A DNA stretch of 41,602 nucleotides. Origin: CAYPCH01 sp964409165. GTDB lineage: Bacteria; Bacillota; Clostridia; Acetivibrionales; Acetivibrionaceae. A model generated the notes under the pieces. It searched no databases. It was not told the origin of the DNA and saw only the letters and a list, made by a program, of their open reading frames with translations. Below are positions 34,169 through 41,602 of the stretch, piece by piece. Numbering within the stretch: the first letter of the stretch is position 1; each line of letters opens with the position of its first letter. The position numbers were made by a program, and so were the translations under genes. The stretch lies in assembly GCA_964409165.1 (NCBI GenBank), contig CAYPCH010000016.1:1-41602 (forward strand). Reading direction: 5' to 3'.

Positions 34169-34364
34169 TTAATGTAATTAAAATAATTAAAACAATTAAA
34201 ATAACAGTACTTATTCAGATACAATATCTCCATCTTCATATACTGCTTCTTATATCCTACAGGCAGACGGAAAGCTTCTAAAACATTACATGGAAATGGA
34301 TAATATCAACAAACAGTAAATTTATAAATGCATTAATTTATTTTAATAAAATAATTAAAGTATA

Positions 34365-34402
34365 CAGGCAGCTGCTAAGTATTGTGGCTGCCAGTTTTTT
34401 TG
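34365..34402 (+). terminator. Intrinsic terminator between prfB and the convergent gene
   Basis: GGCAGC and GCTGCC form the stem core, with a loop of about 15 nt, and TTTTTTT follows. It lies about 200 bp after prfB and about 40 bp before the end of the minus-strand gene. The stretch 34169-34364 between them holds a start-less 39-codon frame ending at about 34320, perhaps a gene remnant. Confidence 0.75.
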
Positions 34403-34440
34403 TAGTATAATGCGAGGTATAGTATAGGAATTATTTAATA

Positions 34441-37410
34441 CTAACCTCCGCCTTTTTCAAATAAAAGCTCTCTTGTTATATCATCGAATCTTACATTGAC
34501 AACTTCATGATGAACGGTTAAAGTTGTGTTTGATAACAGGAACACATCAATCTGAAAGCTTTTCTTGTTCACCAGGTAATTTATCACGCTGTAACCTTCC
34601 TTTGATTTTTTAAAATAATTATTAAGTCTTTCCATGAGCTGGCTGTCTGGTAGATAATTTATCATTTCTATGCTGTCCTCTACAGTATCAATCTCCAGAA
34701 GGAAATAACCTGACTGTTTATCGAACTCTGCATACAGAGGAACTAACTGCATGTTATTGTTTTTGTTATAGCCTCTATTATTAGAGTAGTTGAAGCCGGA
34801 TGGGAAATATATACTGACATCTGTCAAAAGCTGGTTTTCAAGAAACGCTTTGCACTCGCTCCTTAACGAATCAGTTGTGTAGTTTCTTATAAGGTTAGTA
34901 TTGTAGCCGATTCTTTCTGGTATAATTTCAACATTGTACATTTTGGATACTATTGGGAAAAGCAAATTGCTATCTGAGTAATGTATTATTGCAGTCATAT
35001 TATGGCTATCAAAGCTGATTTCATATATCAGTTTATTCTTGTATAGCTTTCTTAGCTCTTCTTCTGTAGCTTTTGCTGCTGTAGTCTGTTCTACTGCATT
35101 AATTATTGAAAAACTTCTGGACCAATAGTCAAAATCTATTCTGTAAGCTCCTGCATTTTTACAGTTATCAATGTATACAAGTACATCGTTTTGTGAATCA
35201 AGGTATTTAGCATGTGTTACGACAGCGTTTCTGTCAAGAATAATTTTAAACCATCTCTCAATAAGAACTATTTTTCTGTTTCTTTTTTCGCCGTCGGACT
35301 TTCTTCTTAGGTATTCCCTTGTATTTTCAACAGAAAAAGATTCTGCTATGTGATTTACAATGTAGTCAAGATCAGTATCATTAATACCTCCATTTTCTGT
35401 TATATATTCACTCGAAGAGATAAATAAGGAATTTATTTTTTTGTCTCGGATTATGTCAATGGAATAGCAGAGTTTATATCGGTCTCCATTATCCAAATAG
35501 TTAATCAATTTATAAAGGTAAGTTACATTATTGTCGTTTTTTTGTTTGATGTTTAAAACCTTGTACGCTTTATTTTCGTATGGTGCAATATAGTTTGAGA
35601 TATATTTTTTAAGATCATTATTGTCTGCTCCTGTTAAAAACTTGACCACCTCTTCTGCTGATAATGATGCAGAGTGCCTTGACTCATTAACGTATATATC
35701 TATAGGTCCGGAGTAATCAAATGAACTCAGCACCATTTTATCAAAATTTATATCATTAGATTTATTTTCAAGCAGCCAGTCTTTAGGATAGTCAAAAGAA
35801 TATCCTTCTTCAGGGTTTGAGTAATTTATAAATTCAAGATCATAGTTCGTATTAGTACGTGGGTTTATGAAATACAGTGACTCGACTATTTTAACAAACT
35901 CATTTGCAACCTCATCCGATGGAGGGTCAAACTTGCTGTTAAGTGCAATCGTATAAAGTTTTTTATTGTGTACAAAAAAGTAAGCCTCTACAAAGCTTTT
36001 GGTGTAAGCCTCTTCAAGCTCATAACGCAGATAGTTGAAGTTTTTGTCTGCCAGTTTGATGTTTTTATGCTCAAGCATTTGTATCCTGCTCTTGTTATAT
36101 GACTTTAAAAAGTTGATTTTATCTGAAATAGCGGAAAGAGGGTCGTTTATTTGTTCAACCGAAATGGAAAAATAACTTGTATAATCAATTTTATAACTTA
36201 AGTAGTCTAGTGAATCTGTTATACTGTTTTTTAAATAGGGGACGAAAGTTACAGGATATGTAACTTTATAATTTTGTTTTACATTTAAATATTCTATGTA
36301 GGCTTTGTTTGAACTGTCGATAACTGGATAAATACCTGCATTCGCAATTTGTATAGATTCTTCGTCGGTAAGGATTTGCAGAACTTCTGTATTCTTAGGC
36401 AAATTCTTAATAGACAGATTATTTAGAAAAATAGAAATTTTCTGTATAACGCTTTTGCTCAAAAAACCTTTGTTACCGGTAAAATTGATGGTATATATTG
36501 TCATATTATTGTAAGAAGGTACTGTTATACTCAGATGAGTGCTTTCCTTCGAGGAGTTTTTGTCTGCTGACATAGTATTATACATAAGAATATTAGAATC
36601 CTGACCAAACACTACTTCATTATAGTCTTTTATAACCTTTATATTGGATTCACTAAGGGACTCATTCAATCCACCAAGGTAAAAGTCATTCTTATACAAA
36701 TCCTGCATGGCTCTAAAATAGCTCTTTTTGTATTCAATTATTCTATTAAACATATCTTTGTCATTAGAATTATAATCATTCAGGATTAATCGCATAGTCC
36801 CTATTGTAGAGCTATTTACCTTATCACAGCTTATAACAACTGAAAATTTGTCATTTTTCTCATTGAACAGTATGATGCTGTCGTTGAAATCTTCGGGTGT
36901 GCCGGATAAATCAATATAATAAGATTCATCCATTTTCAAATAGTAGTTGTTTGTGATATTGGTAAATATATCTAGCTTGCTTTCTTCTGAGGGGAAAAAG
37001 TACAAAGAATCTGCGGTCTTATCGTACTTTATAGTTAATCCAAATTCATTTTGCATGAATTTAAAAGGAAGATAGACAGTCCCATTAATTATCTCAGGAA
37101 AAGCATGTGCATTAGAGCCAGTGTAAACGATGGAATAATCGTAACTTCTGACTGGATATATACTTGCAGTATTATTATAATAAAAGGTCACTGTATTTTT
37201 AACATTGTCAATTTCAGTTCTCATATCAAGCTTATCTGCAAATTCATTTAAATCAATAAAGTACTCGCCATCATTTTGAATTATGTTACTTTCTATATAA
37301 TAGACATTATCATTGTAGTACAGTCTCAAGTTAGTGTCAGCATAACAATACAGATATGATGAAAGTACTGTAGTGAAGAAAACTAATAATATTATTAAAA
37401 TTTTTTTCAT
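34441..37410 (-). CDS. Large secreted protein with copper-amine-oxidase-N-like domain, unknown function
   Basis: The 989-residue protein starts MKKILIILLVFFTTVLSSYLYCYA-DTN, a clear signal peptide. Residues ~30-145 form a copper amine oxidase N-like domain (YFIDLNEFADKLDMRTEIDN, then GTVYLPFKFMQNEFGLTIKYD). The next 800 residues match no family I know. They include two segments resembling PsbP-like or lipoprotein beta folds, one near residue 550 (YSNPEEGYSFDYPKDWLLEN), each followed by a helix and beta-strands. There is no SLH, dockerin, transmembrane anchor or sortase signal, so it is probably released or loosely wall-bound. Its start follows AAGGGTAGTGTTCCT. It appears to be a single gene, convergent with prfB and divergent from the DUF2520 gene. 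Confidence 0.75.
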   Translation of the reverse strand: MKKILIILLVFFTTVLSSYLYCYADTNLRLYYNDNVYYIESNIIQNDGEYFIDLNEFADKLDMRTEIDNVKNTVTFYYNNTASIYPVRSYDYSIVYTGSNAHAFPEIINGTVYLPFKFMQNEFGLTIKYDKTADSLYFFPSEESKLDIFTNITNNYYLKMDESYYIDLSGTPEDFNDSIILFNEKNDKFSVVISCDKVNSSTIGTMRLILNDYNSNDKDMFNRIIEYKKSYFRAMQDLYKNDFYLGGLNESLSESNIKVIKDYNEVVFGQDSNILMYNTMSADKNSSKESTHLSITVPSYNNMTIYTINFTGNKGFLSKSVIQKISIFLNNLSIKNLPKNTEVLQILTDEESIQIANAGIYPVIDSSNKAYIEYLNVKQNYKVTYPVTFVPYLKNSITDSLDYLSYKIDYTSYFSISVEQINDPLSAISDKINFLKSYNKSRIQMLEHKNIKLADKNFNYLRYELEEAYTKSFVEAYFFVHNKKLYTIALNSKFDPPSDEVANEFVKIVESLYFINPRTNTNYDLEFINYSNPEEGYSFDYPKDWLLENKSNDINFDKMVLSSFDYSGPIDIYVNESRHSASLSAEEVVKFLTGADNNDLKKYISNYIAPYENKAYKVLNIKQKNDNNVTYLYKLINYLDNGDRYKLCYSIDIIRDKKINSLFISSSEYITENGGINDTDLDYIVNHIAESFSVENTREYLRRKSDGEKRNRKIVLIERWFKIILDRNAVVTHAKYLDSQNDVLVYIDNCKNAGAYRIDFDYWSRSFSIINAVEQTTAAKATEEELRKLYKNKLIYEISFDSHNMTAIIHYSDSNLLFPIVSKMYNVEIIPERIGYNTNLIRNYTTDSLRSECKAFLENQLLTDVSIYFPSGFNYSNNRGYNKNNNMQLVPLYAEFDKQSGYFLLEIDTVEDSIEMINYLPDSQLMERLNNYFKKSKEGYSVINYLVNKKSFQIDVFLLSNTTLTVHHEVVNVRFDDITRELLFEKGGG

Positions 37411-37538
37411 AGGAACACTACCCTTAACAACAAATTTTTATATAAAAAATGCATTATACTATGTATAATATCAGAAGATAAACAGGTAAACAATAAATGT
37501 TAGCTTATTGTAAAACAAGTGAAACAAATCTTTAAAGC

Positions 37539-37616
37539 ATATTAAATGCAATAAAGATTTTATATCGTACTTCAATTTCCTTGTAGAATTATTTTTGTGA
37601 TTAATATAGCTTTAGG
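37539..37616 (+). repeat. Intergenic dyad element, copy 3 (internal deletion)
   Basis: ATTAAATGCAATAAAGATTTTATATCGTACTTCAATTTCCTT, read here in parts (AATAAAGATTTTATATCG, TACTTCAATTTCCTT), matches the first half of the element at 9656. It then joins GTAGAATTATTTTTGTGATTAATATAG, which matches the end, so about 30 bp including one arm of the second dyad are missing. It lies about 135 bp upstream of the DUF2520 gene. Confidence 0.55.
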
Positions 37617-37699
37617 GTATACCAACAATAAGAAATTTATGATATTATTTTGATAAAAGCGGGGCATAAACAGAGAAGTGCATTTTTGGTGTTATTAAA

Positions 37700-37725
37700 T
37701 ACCATAAGTGGGAAAGTTGAGTTAA
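37700..37725. repeat. Possible remnant of the ~135-bp element end
   Basis: CCATAAGTGGGAAAGTTGAGTTAA resembles the right end of elements A and B (CCATAAATACTGTGGGAAAGTTGAGTAA, compared in two halves: CCATAA and GTGGGAAAGTTGAGT). Only ~24 bp are shared and no left end is visible, so it is a weak call. Like A and B, it sits about 25-30 bp before a start codon. Confidence 0.35.
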
Positions 37726-37750
37726 TAAACCTGAGATTGGTGGCGGCTGG

Positions 37751-38644
37751 ATGGAGAGAAAGTGCAAAATAGGTATAGTTGGAGCAGGGAAAGTAGGCTG
37801 TGCTCTTGCCCTTGCGCTAAATAGGGAAGGATACAGCATTTCTGGTCTTAAAACCAGAAGCGATACTTCCTATAAATATCTTTGTGATTTATTAAAATTG
37901 GATAAAGCCCCTGATAATAGCCTTATTGACACTGTAACAAACTCGGATATAGTATTTATTGCGGTGTCAGACAGGGAAATTGAGGCTGTAGCAAAGGAAA
38001 TTATACAAAAGGCTGGAGATAAGGCGGTTAAAACCAAACTTTTTTTCCATATGAGTGGAGCTATGACCACTGATATTCTTGCTTCCTTGAGTGAATTGGG
38101 TGCATTTACGGGAGCGCTCCATCCCATTCAATCATTTGCAGAAAGAGAAAACAGTTGGAAGTACCTTTATAATATTTGTTATGGTTTTGAAGGGGATGAA
38201 AAGGCCTTTGAAGCGGCAAAGGAAATTGTAGAAGTTTTTAAGGGAACCATTGTAAGGATTGACAAAGAAGACAAACCGTTATACCATGCTGCAGCTTGTA
38301 TAATTTCCAATTACACTGTCGCACTATCCTATACAGCAGGAGAGATTTTAGAAAAGATAGGTTTTGATAAAGAAACCGCTGATAAGGCATTATTGCCTCT
38401 TTTAAAAAATACGGTTGGCAACCTTGAGAGATTCGGCAGTATAGGTGCTTTAACCGGTCCTGTATCAAGGGGTGATTATAAGGTTGTCAGCAAGCATCTT
38501 GAACATATTTCCGGGATGAGTCAGGAACTTTCGGAAATATATAGGGTAATGGGGAAAAGAACGCTTGAAATTGCTTTGGAAAAAGGATCCCTCAAAAGTG
38601 ATGAGGCCGAAAAAATTGATAATATATTGTCTATTTATGATTAA
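37751..38644 (+). CDS. Rossmann-fold DUF2520 protein
   Basis: The 297-residue protein starts at ATG 37751 with a weak site (GGTGGCGGCTGG). A nucleotide-binding N-terminus (CKIGIVGAGKVGCALALAL, residues ~5-24) is followed by a domain like those of NADP-dependent oxidoreductases (NSDIVFIAVSDREIE, HMSGAMTTDIL, GALHPIQSFA). From about residue 150 comes a helical DUF2520 domain (HAAACIISNYTVALSYTAGEILE). The substrate is unknown. Such genes are often near pantothenate genes in Firmicutes; here it precedes larB by 23 bp, and the two are probably in one operon. Confidence 0.85.
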   Translation: MERKCKIGIVGAGKVGCALALALNREGYSISGLKTRSDTSYKYLCDLLKLDKAPDNSLIDTVTNSDIVFIAVSDREIEAVAKEIIQKAGDKAVKTKLFFHMSGAMTTDILASLSELGAFTGALHPIQSFAERENSWKYLYNICYGFEGDEKAFEAAKEIVEVFKGTIVRIDKEDKPLYHAAACIISNYTVALSYTAGEILEKIGFDKETADKALLPLLKNTVGNLERFGSIGALTGPVSRGDYKVVSKHLEHISGMSQELSEIYRVMGKRTLEIALEKGSLKSDEAEKIDNILSIYD

Positions 38645-38667
38645 TTTGTTTTTTGGAGTTGAATAAT

Positions 38668-39414
38668 ATGAATGCAGATTATTTGAGAGGTTTGCTTGAG
38701 AATGTAAAAAACGGACAGACAAGCATTGATGAAGCAATGATGGATTTAAAAAAACTTCCATTTGAAGATCTCGGATTTGCCAAGGTTGACCATCACCGTA
38801 ACATCAGAAACGGATATCCTGAAGTAATATACTGTCAGGGAAAGACTGTAGGTCAGATAATAGCGATAGTGGAAAAACTAATGGAAAAAAATAATAATAT
38901 TATGGCAACAAGGGCAGATAAAAAGGTTTTTGAAGGGATCAAAAAAGTAGCGCCAGATGCGGTATATTATGAGGGTGCCAGAATTGTAACAGTCAAAAGA
39001 ATTGATGTTGTTAAGACAAGTAAGGTAGTTGCGGTGGTTACAGCTGGCACATCAGATATACCTGTTGCAGAAGAAGCTGCCGTTACTTGCGAAACCATGG
39101 GAAACTTGGTTGAACGTATTTATGATGTCGGAGTTGCAGGAATTCACAGGTTGTTTGCGAGTACAGATGTTATCATGAAGGCTAATGTGTTGATAGTGGT
39201 TGCCGGAATGGAAGGGGCGCTTGCAAGTGTTGTGGGTGGTCTTGTTGACAAGCCTGTTATTGCAGTTCCAACGAGTGTAGGTTATGGAGCCAACTTCGGA
39301 GGGCTGTCGGCACTTCTTACCATGCTTAACAGTTGCGCATCGGGAATAGGTGTTGTCAATATAGATAACGGTTTTGGTGCAGGTTTTTTGGCAAGTATGA
39401 TAAACAAGCTTTAG
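38668..39414 (+). CDS. larB: Nickel-pincer cofactor biosynthesis protein LarB
   Basis: LarB carboxylates and hydrolyses nicotinic acid adenine dinucleotide in the first step of the nickel-pincer nucleotide cofactor used by lactate racemase-type enzymes. The start MNADYLRGLLENV at 38668 follows TTGGAGTTGAATAAT. The 248-residue protein has an N-terminal helical part (GFAKVDHHRNIRNGYPEVIYC) and a PurE-like C-terminal part (VVTAGTSDIPVAEEAAVT, VAGMEGALASVVGGLVDKPVIAVPTSVGYG). It is followed by larC after 25 bp. Confidence 0.94.
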   Translation: MNADYLRGLLENVKNGQTSIDEAMMDLKKLPFEDLGFAKVDHHRNIRNGYPEVIYCQGKTVGQIIAIVEKLMEKNNNIMATRADKKVFEGIKKVAPDAVYYEGARIVTVKRIDVVKTSKVVAVVTAGTSDIPVAEEAAVTCETMGNLVERIYDVGVAGIHRLFASTDVIMKANVLIVVAGMEGALASVVGGLVDKPVIAVPTSVGYGANFGGLSALLTMLNSCASGIGVVNIDNGFGAGFLASMINKL

Positions 39415-39439
39415 GAATGTTGAAAAAGGAGTGGAGGAT

Positions 39440-40642
39440 ATGAAAGCGATATATTTTGACTGTTTTTCAGGAGTAAGCGGGGATATGATGCTTGGTGCAC
39501 TTCTGGATTTGGGTATTGACAGGGATAGATTTATAAATGAGCTTAATAAATTAAATCTTGAAGGTTATCATATACATATGGAAAAGAAACTCAAGAGTGC
39601 TATTTCGGTAATGGATGTAGAGGTTTCTGTAACAGATAATGAGCACAATCATGAGCACCACAATCATGACCACCATCATACTGCACGCAGCATAACGGAT
39701 ATTGAAGCTATGATTGACAAGAGCGACTTATCCGCCAAAGTAAAGGATTTTAGCAAGAAAGTATTCTTAGAAATTGCAAAAGCTGAAGCAACAGTCCATA
39801 ATAAGGACATCAGCCAGGTTCATTTCCATGAGGTTGGAGCAGTTGATTCTATTGTTGATATAGTAGGTGTGGCCATTTGCATGGATTTGCTTGGGGCACA
39901 AAAGGTGTATTCTTCGCCCCTTCATGACGGTACTGGCTTTATAGAGTGCCAGCATGGGAAATTGCCTGTTCCTGTTCCTGCGGTTATGGAAATGCTGAAG
40001 GGGAGTGGCATACCTTATATTACTGAAGATGTGAATACGGAACTCGTAACTCCTACAGGTATGGGGCTTATAAAGTGTATGGTATCTGAGTTTGGGACAA
40101 TGCCACCAATGATTGTGGAAGGTGTGGGCTACGGAGCGGGAAAAAGAGAAACCGGAAGGTTTAATGCTCTAAGATGCATTATAGGCAAGTTGACAGAAGA
40201 AAATGCTAAAGAGGGTGAAGTATCTGTACTTGAGACAAATATTGATGATATGAACCCTGAGGTTCTGGGATATGTTATGGAAAGACTGTTTGAGAATGGT
40301 GCACTAGACGTTTTTTATATGCCTGCCTACATGAAAAAAAACCGGATGGGTATTATGCTGACTGTAATTTCAGAGCCTGATAAGGAACAAAAACTTGTCG
40401 ATATTGTATTATCTGAGACATCAACATTAGGAGTCAGACGTAAGTTATCCAAAAGATATGTTCTTGACAGGGAGATAGGAAAAGTCAGCACAGAATTTGG
40501 TGAGGTTAGTATAAAGATATCAGGTAATGGTGATGCAAGAAAGGCAACTCCTGAGTACGAAGAATGCAGGCAAATTGCAATAAAAAACAGGATTCCTTTA
40601 AGGAAGGTATATGACGCTATAAATAAAGCTTTAAATATATAA
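39440..40642 (+). CDS. larC: Nickel-pincer cofactor biosynthesis protein LarC
   Basis: LarC is the CTP-dependent nickel-insertion enzyme of the same cofactor pathway. ATG 39440 has AAGGAG 8-13 nt upstream; a GTG at 39431 is less likely. The 400-residue protein starts YFDCFSGVSGDMMLGALLDLG. A histidine-rich loop (residues ~70-84, EHNHEHHNHDHHH) can bind nickel, and HFHEVGAVDSIVDIVG follows. The C-terminal half has ETNIDDMNPEVLGYVMERL. Here LarC is one continuous frame, whereas in Lactobacillus plantarum it is split and joined by frameshifting. LarE and a LarA-type enzyme are not in this window. Confidence 0.95.
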   Translation: MKAIYFDCFSGVSGDMMLGALLDLGIDRDRFINELNKLNLEGYHIHMEKKLKSAISVMDVEVSVTDNEHNHEHHNHDHHHTARSITDIEAMIDKSDLSAKVKDFSKKVFLEIAKAEATVHNKDISQVHFHEVGAVDSIVDIVGVAICMDLLGAQKVYSSPLHDGTGFIECQHGKLPVPVPAVMEMLKGSGIPYITEDVNTELVTPTGMGLIKCMVSEFGTMPPMIVEGVGYGAGKRETGRFNALRCIIGKLTEENAKEGEVSVLETNIDDMNPEVLGYVMERLFENGALDVFYMPAYMKKNRMGIMLTVISEPDKEQKLVDIVLSETSTLGVRRKLSKRYVLDREIGKVSTEFGEVSIKISGNGDARKATPEYEECRQIAIKNRIPLRKVYDAINKALNI

Positions 40643-40677
40643 TTCCAAATCAGTATGAAAGAAACGGAGCAGGTAAA

Positions 40678-41602
40678 ATGCTTTACAACAAATTTTCAGA
40701 TTATTTGAAACAAAAATATGGCTCTAAAGTTTACAAGTTGCCTTTGAATCTCCCTGTTACGTGCCCTAACAGGGACGGCAGACTCAGTAGCAAGGGCTGT
40801 ATTTTCTGCGGTGAGGAAGGAGCTGGCTTTGAAAGCCTTCCAAGCTTTCTTGATGTAAAAGAGCAACTTTCAAAGAACTCAAAATATATAGGTGAAAACT
40901 ACAAGGCAGAAAAATTTATAGCCTATTTTCAGAACTATTCAAACACGTACCTTCCGTTTGCGGACTTTAAAAAATACATATTTGAAGCTTGTGCAGACAA
41001 TATTGTAGCAATCTATATTTCTACCAGACCCGATTGCATTCCTGAAAAACATTTGGAATTGTTAAGGTTTATAAAGAGCGAGAAGGGTGTTGATATAGTA
41101 ATTGAACTTGGGCTTCAGACGGTTAACTATCATACGTTGAAGCTTCTAAACCGGGGACACCTGCTTGCTGAGTTTATTGGAGCGGTTCTTTCCATAAAGA
41201 ATTTCGGACTTGAGTCCTGTGCCCACTATATATTAGATCTTCCTATGGATACAGTCGAAGATGTCAGAGAGGGAGCCAGAATTATATCAGCACTTGGAGT
41301 AAACCAGGTGAAATGTCACTCTCTTTATGTATTGAAAAACACTGTACTGGGAGATATGTATGAAAGGGGAGAAGTTGTACCCCTTGCTATTGAGGAATAT
41401 ATCGAAAGAGCTGTTCTGTTTCTTGAGCATCTTGCCCCTTCTATTGTAGTGCAAAGAATAATAGGGAGGGCGCCAAAAGAGAGAAGCCTTTTTTGCAACT
41501 GGGATACAAGCTGGTGGAAAATACATGATATGATAGAGAAGAAGATAAGGGAAGAGGAAAGGTATCAGGGAAAAGAGTTTAATTATTTGAACGGACTTGA
41601 AG
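40678..41602 (+). CDS. Radical-SAM protein, YhcC/TIGR01212 type (partial)
   Basis: The frame starts at ATG 40678 after CGGAGCAGGTAAA and stays open to the window end (308 codons seen). The N-terminus has TCPNRDGRLSSKGCIFCGEEG, which carries the cluster cysteines in the wide CPNRDG...GCIFC arrangement of this family. ISTRPDCIPE, ELGLQTVNYHTLKLLNRGH and HYILDLPMDT are further radical-SAM landmarks. The substrate of the bacterial family is not settled. It lies 35 bp behind larC and may be in the same transcript. Confidence 0.85.
   Translation, partial: MLYNKFSDYLKQKYGSKVYKLPLNLPVTCPNRDGRLSSKGCIFCGEEGAGFESLPSFLDVKEQLSKNSKYIGENYKAEKFIAYFQNYSNTYLPFADFKKYIFEACADNIVAIYISTRPDCIPEKHLELLRFIKSEKGVDIVIELGLQTVNYHTLKLLNRGHLLAEFIGAVLSIKNFGLESCAHYILDLPMDTVEDVREGARIISALGVNQVKCHSLYVLKNTVLGDMYERGEVVPLAIEEYIERAVLFLEHLAPSIVVQRIIGRAPKERSLFCNWDTSWWKIHDMIEKKIREEERYQGKEFNYLNGLE

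Noticed and set aside
34205..34322. 39-codon start-less frame ending QADGKLLKHYMEMDNINKQ
   Set aside because: It looks like a coding remnant but has no start codon and a stop directly upstream. It is too short to name.

Overview
This window is AT-rich Firmicute DNA, most likely from an anaerobic cellulolytic clostridium of the Acetivibrio / Hungateiclostridium (Clostridium thermocellum) group. That placement is an inference. It rests on two secreted proteins with type I dockerins carrying Ser-Thr recognition positions, an S-layer-homology protein, a PPi-type phosphofructokinase beside a class II aldolase, pyruvate formate-lyase, an alpha-glucan phosphorylase and sporulation-type regulators. 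A run of 100 N (19248-19347) shows it is draft sequence. I see no tRNA, rRNA, CRISPR array, transposase or phage gene.

Layout. 1-3193: a truncated secreted protein with copper-amine-oxidase-N-like domains and an Asn/Ser/Asp repeat tail (minus), an SLH protein with three Fn3-like repeats, and a small two-helix membrane protein. 3204-9247: central carbon metabolism. pflB (minus) is preceded by a ZTP riboswitch and a good promoter; PPi-phosphofructokinase (minus) and fructose-bisphosphate aldolase (plus) diverge, and a near-identical ~135-bp foldable element stands in front of each; signal peptidase I follows. 9791-12007: a BadF/HgdC-type ATPase and an endonuclease Q-like PHP protein. 12200-22740: three large secreted polysaccharide-related proteins: a lamin-tail/CotH-kinase/dockerin protein, a GH11-GH10-dockerin-CE4 multifunctional xylanase/esterase, and a four-CBM6 protein with a beta-solenoid-like and a VWA-like region, broken by the assembly gap. 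22892-29656: alpha-glucan phosphorylase, a DUF3267 zincin, a CmpB-type membrane protein, a CsoR-family repressor with thioredoxin, an orphan ABC-permease-like protein and a DivIVA-like coiled coil. 30027-34168: an Lrp-type regulator overlapping an aminotransferase, a 50-residue Spo0E-like protein divergent from an XRE regulator, and prfB, which needs a +1 programmed frameshift. 34441-41602: a 989-residue secreted protein of unknown role (minus), then a plus-strand run of a DUF2520 Rossmann protein, larB, larC and a radical-SAM protein cut by the window end.

The most unusual signal is between the genes. Three families of structured intergenic repeats occur: a four-copy double-hairpin element (938, 8511, 18308, 22813), the ~135-bp pair flanking the pfk/fba divide (6948, 7347), and a three-copy dyad element upstream of plus-strand genes (9656, 15161, 37539). 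None has a recognisable coding function. Together with the ZTP riboswitch and the long xylanase leader they suggest heavy RNA- or repeat-based structure in the 5' and 3' regions.
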